NCBI GenBank assembly: GCA_023393265.1
Contig: JAEWME010000301.1
Coordinates: forward strand, 1 to 8,304
DNA: 8,304 nt
Origin: Bacteroidota bacterium
Lineage (GTDB): Bacteria > Bacteroidota > Bacteroidia > Bacteroidales > Prolixibacteraceae
Direction: 5' to 3'
Part shown: piece by piece, positions 1 to 6,275 of the stretch
Layout: each line of letters starts with the position of its first letter
Numbering within the stretch: position 1 is the stretch's first letter
Notes under the pieces: model-generated
What the model was told of the DNA's origin: nothing
What the model saw: only the letters and a program-made list of their open reading frames with translations
The model's database searches: none
Program-made: the position numbers and the translations under genes

Positions 1-1022
1 GTATCAGGTTCGTCAACAGTAACAATCTGGAAACGGCGTTCGAGCGCTTTATCTTTCTCAAAATATTTTTGGTATTCATTCAGTGTTGTTGCACCAATGG
101 CGCGTAGTTCACCTCTTGCCAGCGCCGGTTTCAGGATGTTGGCCGCATCCATCGCGCCATCACTCTTACCAGCCCCAACCAGCGTGTGAATCTCGTCGAT
201 AAACAATATGATTTCGCCGTTGGCATTGATCACTTCATTTACCACCGCTTTTAATCGTTCTTCGAATTCACCTTTGTACTTTGCACCGGCAATCAATGCG
301 CCCATATCGAGTGAAAAAAGCTGTTTAGTTTTCAGATTTTCGGGCACGTCGCCACGAACGATACGATGGGCCAAGCCTTCGGCAATTGCTGTTTTTCCGG
401 TTCCGGGTTCGCCAATCAGGATTGGGTTGTTTTTGGTACGGCGCGACAAAATCTGCAAAACGCGCCTGATTTCGTCGTCTCGCCCGATCACCGGATCGAG
501 CTTCCCATCGCGGGCACGCTGATTCAGGTTCACTGCAAAGCGGTTCAGCGAATCGAATTTGTCTTCGGCGGTCTGGCTGTCAACCCGAGCGCCTTTGCGC
601 AGGTCTTTCACTGCTGCTTCCAGTTCTTTTCTGCCAACACCCGAATCTTTGAGCAAACGAGCCGTTTGATCGCCCGATTCGAGCAAACCCATCATTATAT
701 GTTCGACTGACACAAACTGGTCGTTCATTTCCTGCATAATGCCAACCGACTTTTGCAAAGCTTTGCTTGCATTTTGCGACAGATAAGGCTCGCCGCCAGT
801 TACCTTTGGATACGAATCGACAATACGTTCGACAGCCTGCTGAATCACCGCCGGATTTGCACCTACTTTTTTCAGCAAAAAACCGGTTACATTTTCGGCC
901 TCGTGGAATAAACCCATCAGGATATGGCCCGTTTCGATGGCTTGCTGCTGCTTTCCCTGGGCGACTTCAAATGCATGTTGAATGGCTTCCTGCGATTTAA
1001 CTGTGAAATTGTTTAAATTCAT
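1..1022 (-). CDS. clpB: ATP-dependent chaperone ClpB, N-terminal part (runs off left edge)
   Basis: ClpB is a cytoplasmic hexameric AAA+ disaggregase that works with DnaK/DnaJ/GrpE to pull proteins out of aggregates. I translated the minus strand: 340 complete codons are present out of the roughly 860 usual for the family. Residues 1-145 are the double Clp-N repeat (starting MNLNNFTVKSQEAIQ). The first AAA+ domain follows with Walker A GEPGTGKT (204-211), pore-loop tyrosine in AKYKGEFEER (Tyr249), Walker B ILFIDE (272-277), a sensor-1 region GATTLNEY (310-317) and the arginine-finger pair ERR (328-330). The middle coiled-coil domain and second AAA+ domain lie outside the window. ClpB is preferred over ClpA or ClpC from the N-domain and D1 sequence, but the diagnostic M-domain is not visible. 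The ATG at 1022 is supported by a good AGGAG seven bases upstream. The gene is divergent from ppdK and follows three small-RNA units on the same strand. Confidence 0.96.
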   Translation of the reverse strand, partial: MNLNNFTVKSQEAIQHAFEVAQGKQQQAIETGHILMGLFHEAENVTGFLLKKVGANPAVIQQAVERIVDSYPKVTGGEPYLSQNASKALQKSVGIMQEMNDQFVSVEHIMMGLLESGDQTARLLKDSGVGRKELEAAVKDLRKGARVDSQTAEDKFDSLNRFAVNLNQRARDGKLDPVIGRDDEIRRVLQILSRRTKNNPILIGEPGTGKTAIAEGLAHRIVRGDVPENLKTKQLFSLDMGALIAGAKYKGEFEERLKAVVNEVINANGEIILFIDEIHTLVGAGKSDGAMDAANILKPALARGELRAIGATTLNEYQKYFEKDKALERRFQIVTVDEPD

Positions 1023-1029
1023 GATATAT

Positions 1030-1036
1030 CTCCTTT
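1030..1036 (-). promoter_or_regulatory. Shine-Dalgarno of clpB
   Basis: On the minus strand AAAGGAG lies about seven bases before the clpB ATG. Such a strong Shine-Dalgarno is uncommon in Bacteroidota, where many genes lack one. It fixes the start codon and suggests efficient initiation of this chaperone. Confidence 0.75.
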
Positions 1037-1067
1037 ATTGTTTTCTGTTTTAATGACTCAGAAGAAT

Positions 1068-1152
1068 GTCAAACAATTTGCCACGCAGCGTCAGTCGTTT
1101 AAATCAGGACAAATTGACCTGAAAGTTTCTGTTATACGGAAAAACTTTCAGG
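1068..1152. promoter_or_regulatory. Inverted and direct repeats in the clpB leader
   Basis: CCTGAAAGTTT (1118-1128) and AAACTTTCAGG (1142-1152) form a perfect 11-bp inverted repeat around 13 bases. Nearer the gene, TGTCA and TGCCA (1068-1072 and 1080-1084) are spaced by seven bases, giving TGGCA-N7-TGACA on the clpB strand. No T-run follows on the clpB strand, so the dyad is not a terminator. A heat-shock operator or a leader-RNA hairpin is possible, but I do not recognise the regulator. Confidence 0.4.
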
Positions 1153-1160
1153 AATAATGA

Positions 1161-1195
1161 GAAACATAATGAAAAATTGGCACGAAAAGCTCAAA
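1161..1195 (-). promoter_or_regulatory. Candidate clpB promoter
   Basis: On the minus strand TTTG (1195-1192), a 23-base spacer and TATGTTTC (1168-1161) approximate the Bacteroidota -33/-7 promoter (TTTG ... TAnnTTTG), with one mismatch at the last base. The 23-base spacing equals that of the three small-RNA promoters further upstream. It would give a clpB leader of about 130 bases containing the dyad at 1118-1152. This is a pattern match only. Confidence 0.35.
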
Positions 1196-1227
1196 ATTTG
1201 AAACGAATGAAGCAGCGGAACCGGAAG

Positions 1228-1261
1228 AAAAAAAGAAAGGGATGATTCGATCACCCCTTTC
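1228..1261 (-). terminator. Rho-independent terminator of small RNA C
   Basis: A 12-bp stem joins 1261-1250 to 1246-1235 around a three-base loop, followed on the minus strand by seven T. One position is A over C on the plus strand but G·U in minus-strand RNA, so the fold favours minus-strand transcription. Confidence 0.7.
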
Positions 1262-1322
1262 CTCACAAAACCAAACCTAATTTCTATGAAAAAAAACTAA
1301 CCGTTTTTCTTGCTTTTATGCT
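1228..1322 (-). ncRNA. Tandem small RNA, copy C (nearest clpB)
   Basis: This is a predicted transcript of about 95 nt. It begins just downstream of the TAAATTTG box (1335-1328) and ends in a hairpin with a seven-T tail. It shares with copies A and B the stretch U6-8-CAUAGAAAU followed by AGGUUNGGUU-type sequence, then the terminator stem. The conserved middle is predicted to be single-stranded and contains CAU, the complement of a start codon, flanked by the complements of poly-A and ATTTCT. I see no credible reading frame on this strand. Ends are estimated to within several bases. I infer a trans-acting regulatory RNA. Confidence 0.6.
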
Positions 1323-1327
1323 CATTT

Positions 1328-1372
1328 CAAATTTAGCAAAGCACTTTGTTAATGCTTTTGAACCAAAGTTAA
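1328..1372 (-). promoter_or_regulatory. Promoter and upstream element of small RNA C
   Basis: The -7 box TAAATTTG (1335-1328) fits TAnnTTTG exactly. The -33 position holds TTCA (1362-1359), a weak match, 23 bases upstream. TTAAC occurs twice on the minus strand (1372-1368 and 1352-1348) with 15 bases between, and 12 bases separate the second one from the -7 box. The same geometry occurs in copies A and B. Confidence 0.6.
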
Positions 1373-1405
1373 AGAAGCTTAAAATTTTGATGATTCAGCG
1401 AAGGC

Positions 1406-1437
1406 AAAAAAAAAAGGATGGCCTCTGCCACCCTTTT
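1406..1437 (-). terminator. Rho-independent terminator of small RNA B
   Basis: An 11-bp stem joins 1437-1427 to 1422-1412 around a four-base loop. The one A/C mismatch on the plus strand (1418 against 1431) is a U·G wobble on the minus strand. The T-run spans 1415-1406 (ten T). Confidence 0.75.
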
Positions 1438-1491
1438 CTAACCTAACCAAACCTATTTCTATGAAAAAACCTAACTTTCTTTCTTATTGTA
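1406..1491 (-). ncRNA. Tandem small RNA, copy B (middle)
   Basis: This is a predicted transcript of about 86 nt with the same layout as its neighbours. The TATCTTTG box (1504-1497) is followed by a short variable 5' part, the conserved U6-CAUAGAAAU core (1469-1455), GGUUUGGUUAGG-like sequence, and a strong hairpin with ten T. The variable 5' part differs from copies A and C, while core and terminator agree. That is the pattern of paralogous sRNAs rather than of a simple recent duplication. The function is inferred only from the core; no protein-coding capacity is evident on this strand. Confidence 0.62.
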
Positions 1492-1496
1492 CGGAA

Positions 1497-1541
1497 CAAA
1501 GATATGCTTCATTTCTGTTAACGCTTTCAAACCAACGTTAA
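1497..1541 (-). promoter_or_regulatory. Promoter and upstream element of small RNA B
   Basis: This is the best promoter of the three: TTTG (1531-1528), 23-base spacer, TATCTTTG (1504-1497). TTAAC direct repeats lie at 1541-1537 and 1521-1517, again 15 bases apart and 12 bases before the -7 box, on either side of the -33 region. Confidence 0.65.
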
Positions 1542-1685
1542 AGAAGTTTAAAAGTGGATTTTGAGCTGTTTTTTTTTAAAAAAAGTACTCTCAAAGCTGA
1601 AAAATTAGGAGAAAAAGGAATAAAAAACAGAAATTGAGTCAACAAGGATGAAAGCAGCGATTTTTCCGTCATCGGATAAAGCTAT

Positions 1686-1716
1686 AAAAAAAAAGGATGG
1701 CCCTAACCATCCTTTT
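1686..1716 (-). terminator. Rho-independent terminator of small RNA A
   Basis: AAAAGGATGG (1716-1707, minus strand) pairs perfectly with CCATCCTTTT (1700-1691) around a six-base loop. A run of nine T closes it (1694-1686). Confidence 0.75.
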
Positions 1717-1783
1717 CTTCCTAACCTAACCTATTTCTATGAAAAAAAACCTAATTGTATGTTATTCCCTTGCGTTTAACTTA
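1686..1783 (-). ncRNA. Tandem small RNA, copy A (farthest from clpB)
   Basis: This is a predicted transcript of about 98 nt, starting after the TATTTTTG box (1796-1789) and ending in a perfect 10-bp hairpin plus T-run. The conserved core U8-CAUAGAAAU lies at 1749-1733, followed by AGGUUAGGUUAGG. The spacing from promoter to core to terminator matches copies B and C within a few bases. It is the third member of the cluster; between copies A and B lie about 145 bases of AT-rich DNA in which I see no further copy. Confidence 0.6.
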
Positions 1784-1788
1784 CAATA

Positions 1789-1843
1789 CAAAAATAAGGC
1801 AACAATACGTTAAGAGGTATAAACAATCGTTAACTAATGTTAA
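1789..1843 (-). promoter_or_regulatory. Promoter and upstream element of small RNA A
   Basis: TTTA (1823-1820), 23-base spacer, TATTTTTG (1796-1789). TTAAC lies at 1833-1829 and 1813-1809 with the same 15- and 12-base spacings as in B and C. A third TTAAC sits further upstream (1843-1839). Confidence 0.6.
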
Positions 1844-2010
1844 GATTGACAGATGCTGAAGCACGTTCAGTAGTAACAGAATCCCAGTTCAAGGGTCCAA
1901 AAGTTGCAATTGACGTTACGCCAGGCATCTTATCCGCCATGTTATATTTTCAGGACTTTCAGGAGCAAAATTAACCAATGTCGTTTTTTTTCATATTACT
2001 TCTGAATCGA
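1844..2010. other. Intergenic DNA, nothing recognised
   Basis: This is mixed-composition DNA between the small-RNA cluster and the ppdK promoter region. I see no credible reading frame, RNA fold or repeat in it. Confidence 0.5.
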
Positions 2011-2018
2011 TATATTTG
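2011..2018 (+). promoter_or_regulatory. Possible distal ppdK promoter (-7 box)
   Basis: TATATTTG fits TAnnTTTG, and a T-rich stretch lies at the -33 position. It is about 165 bases before the ppdK start and could be a second, distal promoter. There is no independent support. Confidence 0.3.
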
Positions 2019-2093
2019 CATCTGCCTGCCCTGGAAAACAATTTAAATATTTGTTCGTTTTTATTCCGTTGTACAAAATTACTGTTGACGAAA

Positions 2094-2128
2094 TTTTAAC
2101 TGAATATTAAAAAAATGAAGTATTTTTG
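2094..2128 (+). promoter_or_regulatory. ppdK promoter
   Basis: TATTTTTG (2121-2128) fits the TAnnTTTG -7 box exactly. The -33 position (2094-2097) is TTTT rather than TTTG, 23 bases upstream. Transcription would start near 2134 and give a 5' leader of about 50 bases. That leader is A-rich and lacks a Shine-Dalgarno, as is common in this phylum. Confidence 0.55.
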
Positions 2129-2183
2129 TCCCCCGTCATTAACTAAACATACTACACATCAATAATCTATAAATTAACACTCT

Positions 2184-4907
2184 ATGACAAAGTACGTTTA
2201 TACGTTTGGAAATGGTGCAGCAGAGGGAAAAGCTGACATGAAAAACTTGCTGGGTGGTAAAGGAGCAAACCTTGCCGAAATGAACCTGATTGGGGTTCCT
2301 GTTCCTCCCGGATTCACGATTACCACCGAAGTTTGCGCCATTTACAATAAAGAAGGACGCGAAAAAGTTATCGAGCTATTGAAGAATGAGGTTGAAGCAG
2401 CCATCGCCCAGGTTGAAAAACAAACCGGCGGTAAGTTTGGCGACGCTTCCAATCCGCTTCTGGATTCGGTACGATCGGGAGCACGCGCCTCGATGCCCGG
2501 TATGATGGATACCATTCTGAACCTCGGGTTGAACGACACCGTGGTTGAAGGTATGGCCAAAAAAACCGGAAATCCCCGTTTTGTTTGGGATAGTTACCGT
2601 CGTTTCGTCCAGATGTACGGCGACGTTGTTCTCGACATGAAACCAACCTCGAAAACAGACATCGACCCATTCGAAGAAATCCTCGAAGAAGTGAAACATG
2701 CCAAAGGCGTGATCAACGACAACGAACTTTCGGTTGACGCATTGAAGGAGCTTGTCGTTAAATTTAAAGCAGCCGTTAAAGCAAAAACAGGCCGCGATTT
2801 CCCTGAAAGTTCATGGGATCAGCTTTGGGGCGCTGTTTGTGCCGTTTTCAATAGCTGGATGAACGACCGTGCCATCTATTACCGCCAGTTGAACCAGATT
2901 CCTGAAGAATGGGGAACTGCTGTCAACGTTCAGGCAATGGTATTCGGAAACATGGGTGCTACTTCAGGAACAGGTGTTTGTTTCAGCCGCGACGCCGGAA
3001 CAGGCGAAAACCTTTTCAACGGAGAATACCTGATCAATGCACAGGGCGAAGACGTGGTTGCCGGTATCCGTACACCACAGCAAATTACCCTCGAAGGTTC
3101 GAAACGCTGGGCTGTTTTGGCCGGAGTTTCTGAAGCCGACCGTGCTTCAAAATATCCTTCGCTGGAAGAAGCAATGCCTGAAATCTACAAGGAATTGCAT
3201 AGCATCCAGAACAAGCTGGAAAATTACTTCACCGATATGCAGGATATGGAATTCACCATTCAGGAAGGAAAACTGTGGTTCCTGCAAACACGTAACGGAA
3301 AACGTACCGGCGCTGCCATGGTAAAAATCGCCATGGACATGCTGAAAGAAGGATTGATTGACGAAAAGACTGCTGTTTTACGCGTTGAACCAAACAAACT
3401 CGACGAGTTGCTTCACCCGGTATTCGATAAAGCAGCCATTAAGGCCGCGAAAGTACTGGCCAAAGGTTTGCCTGCATCTCCGGGAGCTGCTACCGGACAG
3501 GTTGTATTCTTCGCCGACGAAGCCGAAGAATGGGTAGCACAGGGAAAACAGGTTGTTTTGGTTCGTATCGAAACCTCTCCTGAAGACCTTCGTGGTATGA
3601 ACGTAGCACAGGGTATCCTGACTGCCCGTGGCGGTATGACCTCGCACGCGGCCGTTGTGGCCCGTGGTATGGGTAAATGCTGCGTTTCGGGAGCCGGTTC
3701 GCTGGTAATTGATTACAAAGCCAGAACACTCACTGTTGACGGAAAAACTTTCAAAGAAGGAGAATTTATCTCGCTGAACGGTACTACCGGTGAAGTTTAC
3801 GAAGGCAAAATTGCCACCATCGATCCGGAACTGAGCGGCGACTTTGGTGAGTTGATGGCTATTGCCGACAAATATACCCGCATGAGTGTACGCACCAATG
3901 CCGACACACCCAAAGATGCACAGATCGCCCGCAATTTCGGGGCAAAAGGTATTGGCCTTACCCGTACAGAACATATGTTCTTCGAAGGCGACCGCATTAA
4001 AGCTATGCGCGAAATGATTTTGGCCGACGACGTGGAAGGACGCGAAAAAGCGCTGGCTAAACTGTTGCCCATGCAACGCAGCGACTTCGAAGGAATTTTT
4101 GAAGCCATGGCCGGATATGGCGTAACCATTCGTTTGCTCGACCCGCCATTGCACGAATTTGTTCCTCACGAAGAAGCCAACCAGAAAGAAATGGCAGCAG
4201 AAATGGGTATTTCGCTCGAACAGGTGAAAAACAAAGTTGAGTCGCTGCACGAATTTAACCCGATGCTGGGACACCGTGGTTGCCGTTTGGGTATTACTTA
4301 TCCTGAAATTACGGCCATGCAGGCCCGTGCCATCATTGAGGCAGCGCTGAATTTGAAAGCCAAAGGCGTAGACGCCCGCCCTGAAATCATGGTTCCGCTG
4401 GTAGGAACAGTAGCTGAGTTGAAAAACCAGTCCGCCATTATCCGCGCTACCGCTGAAAAAGTATTTGAAGAAAGAGGTGCACGCATCGATTTCCAGGTTG
4501 GTACAATGATTGAAATTCCACGTGCAGCTTTAACTGCCGACCACGTTGCTGTAGAAGCAGATTTCTTCTCGTTCGGAACAAACGACCTTACACAGATGAC
4601 TTTGGGTTACTCGCGCGACGACGCCGGTAAATTCCTTCCGGAATACATCAACAAAGGCATCTTCAAACAGGACCCGTTCCAGGTTCTCGACCAGAATGGC
4701 GTTGGCTTGCTCGTTGAAATTGGTGTAACCCGCGGCCGCATGACCAAACCAAACCTAAAAGTTGGTATCTGTGGCGAACATGGCGGCGAACCAAGCTCTG
4801 TCGAGTTCTGCGATAAAGTTGGAATGAACTATGTAAGTTGTTCTCCATTCCGCGTTCCGATTGCACGTTTGGCTGCTGCACAGGCAAACATCAAACACAG
4901 CAAATAA
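2184..4907 (+). CDS. ppdK: Pyruvate, phosphate dikinase
   Basis: This cytoplasmic enzyme (EC 2.7.9.1) reversibly converts ATP, phosphate and pyruvate to PEP, AMP and pyrophosphate. In anaerobic or fermentative bacteria it can serve either PEP synthesis or PPi-linked glycolysis. At 907 residues it is full length for the family. The N-terminal ATP-grasp-like domain begins with the glycine-rich LLGGKGANLAEM (22-33). The swivelling domain carries GGMTSHAAVVARG, with phosphoryl-carrier His488 and the neighbouring Thr486 that regulatory kinases phosphorylate in plant enzymes. The C-terminal TIM barrel shows Arg594 (GLTRTEH), Arg650 (IRLLDPPLHEF), Glu777 (MIEIPR), Asn800-Asp801 (FGTNDLTQ) and the acid/base Cys863 (GICGEHGG). 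All expected catalytic residues are present. The ATG at 2184 precedes the conserved start of the domain by a normal distance. It appears monocistronic: a promoter stands in front and terminator hairpins follow directly. No PPDK regulatory protein gene is in view. Confidence 0.98.
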   Translation: MTKYVYTFGNGAAEGKADMKNLLGGKGANLAEMNLIGVPVPPGFTITTEVCAIYNKEGREKVIELLKNEVEAAIAQVEKQTGGKFGDASNPLLDSVRSGARASMPGMMDTILNLGLNDTVVEGMAKKTGNPRFVWDSYRRFVQMYGDVVLDMKPTSKTDIDPFEEILEEVKHAKGVINDNELSVDALKELVVKFKAAVKAKTGRDFPESSWDQLWGAVCAVFNSWMNDRAIYYRQLNQIPEEWGTAVNVQAMVFGNMGATSGTGVCFSRDAGTGENLFNGEYLINAQGEDVVAGIRTPQQITLEGSKRWAVLAGVSEADRASKYPSLEEAMPEIYKELHSIQNKLENYFTDMQDMEFTIQEGKLWFLQTRNGKRTGAAMVKIAMDMLKEGLIDEKTAVLRVEPNKLDELLHPVFDKAAIKAAKVLAKGLPASPGAATGQVVFFADEAEEWVAQGKQVVLVRIETSPEDLRGMNVAQGILTARGGMTSHAAVVARGMGKCCVSGAGSLVIDYKARTLTVDGKTFKEGEFISLNGTTGEVYEGKIATIDPELSGDFGELMAIADKYTRMSVRTNADTPKDAQIARNFGAKGIGLTRTEHMFFEGDRIKAMREMILADDVEGREKALAKLLPMQRSDFEGIFEAMAGYGVTIRLLDPPLHEFVPHEEANQKEMAAEMGISLEQVKNKVESLHEFNPMLGHRGCRLGITYPEITAMQARAIIEAALNLKAKGVDARPEIMVPLVGTVAELKNQSAIIRATAEKVFEERGARIDFQVGTMIEIPRAALTADHVAVEADFFSFGTNDLTQMTLGYSRDDAGKFLPEYINKGIFKQDPFQVLDQNGVGLLVEIGVTRGRMTKPNLKVGICGEHGGEPSSVEFCDKVGMNYVSCSPFRVPIARLAAAQANIKHSK

Positions 4908-4953
4908 AAGTTCAGAGTTCGAAGTTCGAAGTCCGGAGTTTATCAAAATAACG

Positions 4954-4989
4954 AAAGGGAATGACCTGAAAGGGTTGTTCCTTTTTTTT
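4954..4989 (+). terminator. Terminator hairpin 1 after ppdK
   Basis: AAAGGGAA pairs with TTCC-TTT (one G bulged) and leads into a nine-T run. It stands about 45 bases after the ppdK stop, so it is the likely end of the ppdK transcript. Confidence 0.65.
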
Positions 4990-5142
4990 TGCCACCAAGA
5001 CACAAAAACACAAAGGGGCTCGAAACATGAAGAACCTTTGCTCTGTGAAACGCTGCGAAAACGCTGTGTATACCTGTGGTAAAATAATTAACTCCAAAGT
5101 CCGGAGTTCGAAGTTCGAAGTCCGGAGTTAATCAGAATAACG

Positions 5143-5179
5143 AAAGGGAATGACCTGAAAGGCTTGTTCCCTTTTTTTT
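5143..5179 (+). terminator. Terminator hairpin 2 (repeat unit 2)
   Basis: AAAGGGAA (5143-5150) and TTCCCTTT (5167-5174) pair perfectly. A small inner stem CCT/AGG lies in the loop, and the T-run reaches 5179. It has the same orientation as hairpin 1. Confidence 0.6.
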
Positions 5180-5324
5180 GCCACCAAGACACAAAAACAC
5201 AAAGGGGCACGAAGCAAGAAGAAACTTTGCTCTGTGAAACGCTGCGAAGACGCTGTGTATCTCTGTGGTAAAATAATTAACAGCAAAGTTCGGAGTCCGA
5301 AGTCCGGAGTTTATCAAAATAACG

Positions 5325-5359
5325 AAAGGGAATGACCTGAAAGGGTTGTTCCCTTTTTT
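5325..5359 (+). terminator. Terminator hairpin 3 (repeat unit 3)
   Basis: AAAGGGAA (5325-5332) pairs with TTCCCTTT (5349-5356); six T (5354-5359) are then interrupted by a C. Confidence 0.5.
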
Positions 5360-5501
5360 CTTTGCCACGAAGCCATAAAAACACAAAGGGGCACGAAGCA
5401 AGAAGAACCTTTGCTCTGTGAAACGCTGCGAAAACGCTGTGTATCTCTGTGGTAAAATAATTAACAGCAAAGTTCGAGGTCCGGAGTTAATCAGAATAAC
5501 G

Positions 5502-5535
5502 AAAGGGAATGACCTGAAAGGCTTGTTCCCTTTTT
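5502..5535 (+). terminator. Terminator hairpin 4 (partial repeat unit 4)
   Basis: AAAGGGAA (5502-5509) pairs with TTCCCTTT (5526-5533), with five T at the end. It is the last recognisable module before the repeat stops. Confidence 0.45.
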
Positions 5536-5555
5536 CCTTTGTCACAGGTGCCAAA

Positions 5556-5948
5556 GTAAAAGGATCAGGTAAAAAGGCAAAAGGAGAAGGAACAGGCAAA
5601 GAAGAAAAGTGAATATCTCTTCCGACTGAAATATAAAGGGACAAATCAGGAAATACAAGGACTGCTAGTTGCTTAAATGTTGAAATTTCTTTAATTACTT
5701 CGAATTTGAGATAACAAAATGTCGAAATTTAAATGATAATTTTCATTCAGAAATAATAAAATTTCTATCAATCATAACTAAATACTATTCGAAGAGAAGT
5801 TAATTTTAATCAAAGAAATGCTATTTCTTATAAAGGTAGCCGTTGCACAACTCTATCATTCCTGACAAATTCTGTTCGAAAATCGGTTTTGGGGGGTTGT
5901 GTTTTTTCGATTTAAGACAGGATTTATTTTTTTGTCGATTTGCCAGTT
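5556..5948. other. AT-rich intergenic stretch
   Basis: I find no gene here. The only structures seen are a small perfect hairpin (AAGAAAT-gct-ATTTCTT, 5813-5829) without a T-tail, and a six-G run near 5890 that resembles one inside the transposase relic at 6041. It could be decayed insertion-sequence DNA. Confidence 0.4.
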
Positions 5949-6161
5949 CTAAAATTTGACTGGCTCAAAGGGCCCAAAAATCATTCTGACCAGCCCGAAA
6001 AAATGAAAAATGGAAACCCTGGCTTCCATTGCAACAGTTTGGGGGGTTTTCGCAATAAACTTCAGCAGCTTTTTCAGGTTATAAGCCGTAGCTGCCATTT
6101 GCATGACCTTGTTGAAGTAAAAGAGAAGCTGATTTGTAAAATAAAGAAAAGCCCAGCCCAT
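5949..6161 (-). pseudogene. Transposase C-terminal relic (IS1182-like)
   Basis: A minus-strand frame of about 70 codons contains KVMQMAATAYNLKKLLKF (residues 18-35). This resembles the C-terminal 'AATAYNLKK' segment of Bacteroidota IS1182-type DDE transposases. The DDE catalytic residues and more than 80 percent of a normal transposase are missing, and the preserved part abuts the first palindromic cassette site on its upstream side. The ATG at 6161 is almost certainly not a real start. I see no terminal inverted repeats. The family assignment is from memory of the motif and could be another DDE family. Confidence 0.55.
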
Positions 6162-6259
6162 AACAAATTTTATATGGCAGGCGGGGGTTTTAGCGGTCTG
6201 ACAAGTCAGACCTTGTGCCCACTTTCCTGCCCGACCACATACAAGTGACCGTTACCGCC
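6156..6259 (+). repeat. attC-like recombination site 1
   Basis: The site runs from a GCCCATAAC box (6156-6164) to a GTTACCGCC box (6251-6259). Between them are nested arms: TATATGG/CCACATA (6171-6177 and 6235-6241, one mismatch), GGCAGG/CCTGCC (6176-6181 and 6226-6231) and the near-perfect central hairpin GGTCTGAC-AA-GTCAGACC (6195-6212). AAC and GTT at the outer boxes are the invariant triplets of integron attC sites; the rest of the boxes do not fit the classical GTTRRRY. Bases 6161-6230 are about 90 percent identical to the left part of site 2. Its two outer boxes do not pair with each other, as expected when they come from different cassettes. Confidence 0.6.
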
Positions 6260-6275
6260 AAGCATGAAAACAGCG

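Larger units (their letters stand above)
4909..5555. repeat. Tandem composite repeat, 3.5 copies of about 185 bp
   Basis: Units start at 4909, 5098, 5287 and 5471 (lengths 189, 189, 184, and a partial fourth). Each has three modules. First come heptads of type AGTYCGR (4, 4, 3, 2 copies in order). Second is a hairpin AAAGGGAA...TTCCCTTT followed by T. Third is an imperfect palindrome running from CCACnAAGnCA(C/T)AAAAACACAAAGG to CTTTGCTCTGTGAAACGC and CTGTGTATnnCTGTGG, which closes with AAAATAATTAAC. The fourth copy stops just after its hairpin. Repeats of the third type are, from memory, common between genes in Bacteroidota. Both strands give meaningless open frames here, which should not be annotated as proteins. 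Confidence 0.9.

Noticed and set aside
208..1000. Plus-strand open frames opposite clpB
   Set aside because: They overlap the Clp-N and AAA+ coding region, whose motifs are complete on the minus strand.
1287..1815. Plus-strand mini-frames beginning ATGAAAAAA in each small-RNA unit (4, 26 and 24 codons)
   Set aside because: They have unrelated lengths and sequences after the first codons and no shared peptide. The promoters, wobble pairs and T-runs all point to the minus strand. The ATG context is better explained as the complement of the sRNA core.
3378..4274. Long open frame (298 codons) on the minus strand inside ppdK
   Set aside because: It is a mirror of a strongly conserved coding gene. 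Its translation is rich in Phe, Asn and His without any recognisable domain.
4909..5555. CRISPR array
   Set aside because: The repeats are long composite units without unique spacers of constant length, and no cas genes are present.
5132..5644. Open frame of 170 codons on the minus strand
   Set aside because: It is the translation of the tandem repeat units; its repeating segments follow the DNA repeats and have no protein-like features.
6078..6086. GTTATAAGC as the left-end partner of the GCCCATAAC box of site 1
   Set aside because: Only seven of nine bases fit, and the sequence encodes the conserved AYNL part of the transposase relic, so it is probably coincidence.
6195..6212. GGTCTGAC palindrome as a transcription terminator
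   Set aside because: No T-run follows on either strand, and the same hairpin recurs inside the longer folded site 2.
5940..6248. Plus-strand open frame of 102 codons across the relic and site 1
   Set aside because: It runs antisense to the transposase motif and then through the palindromic site; it has no protein-like features.
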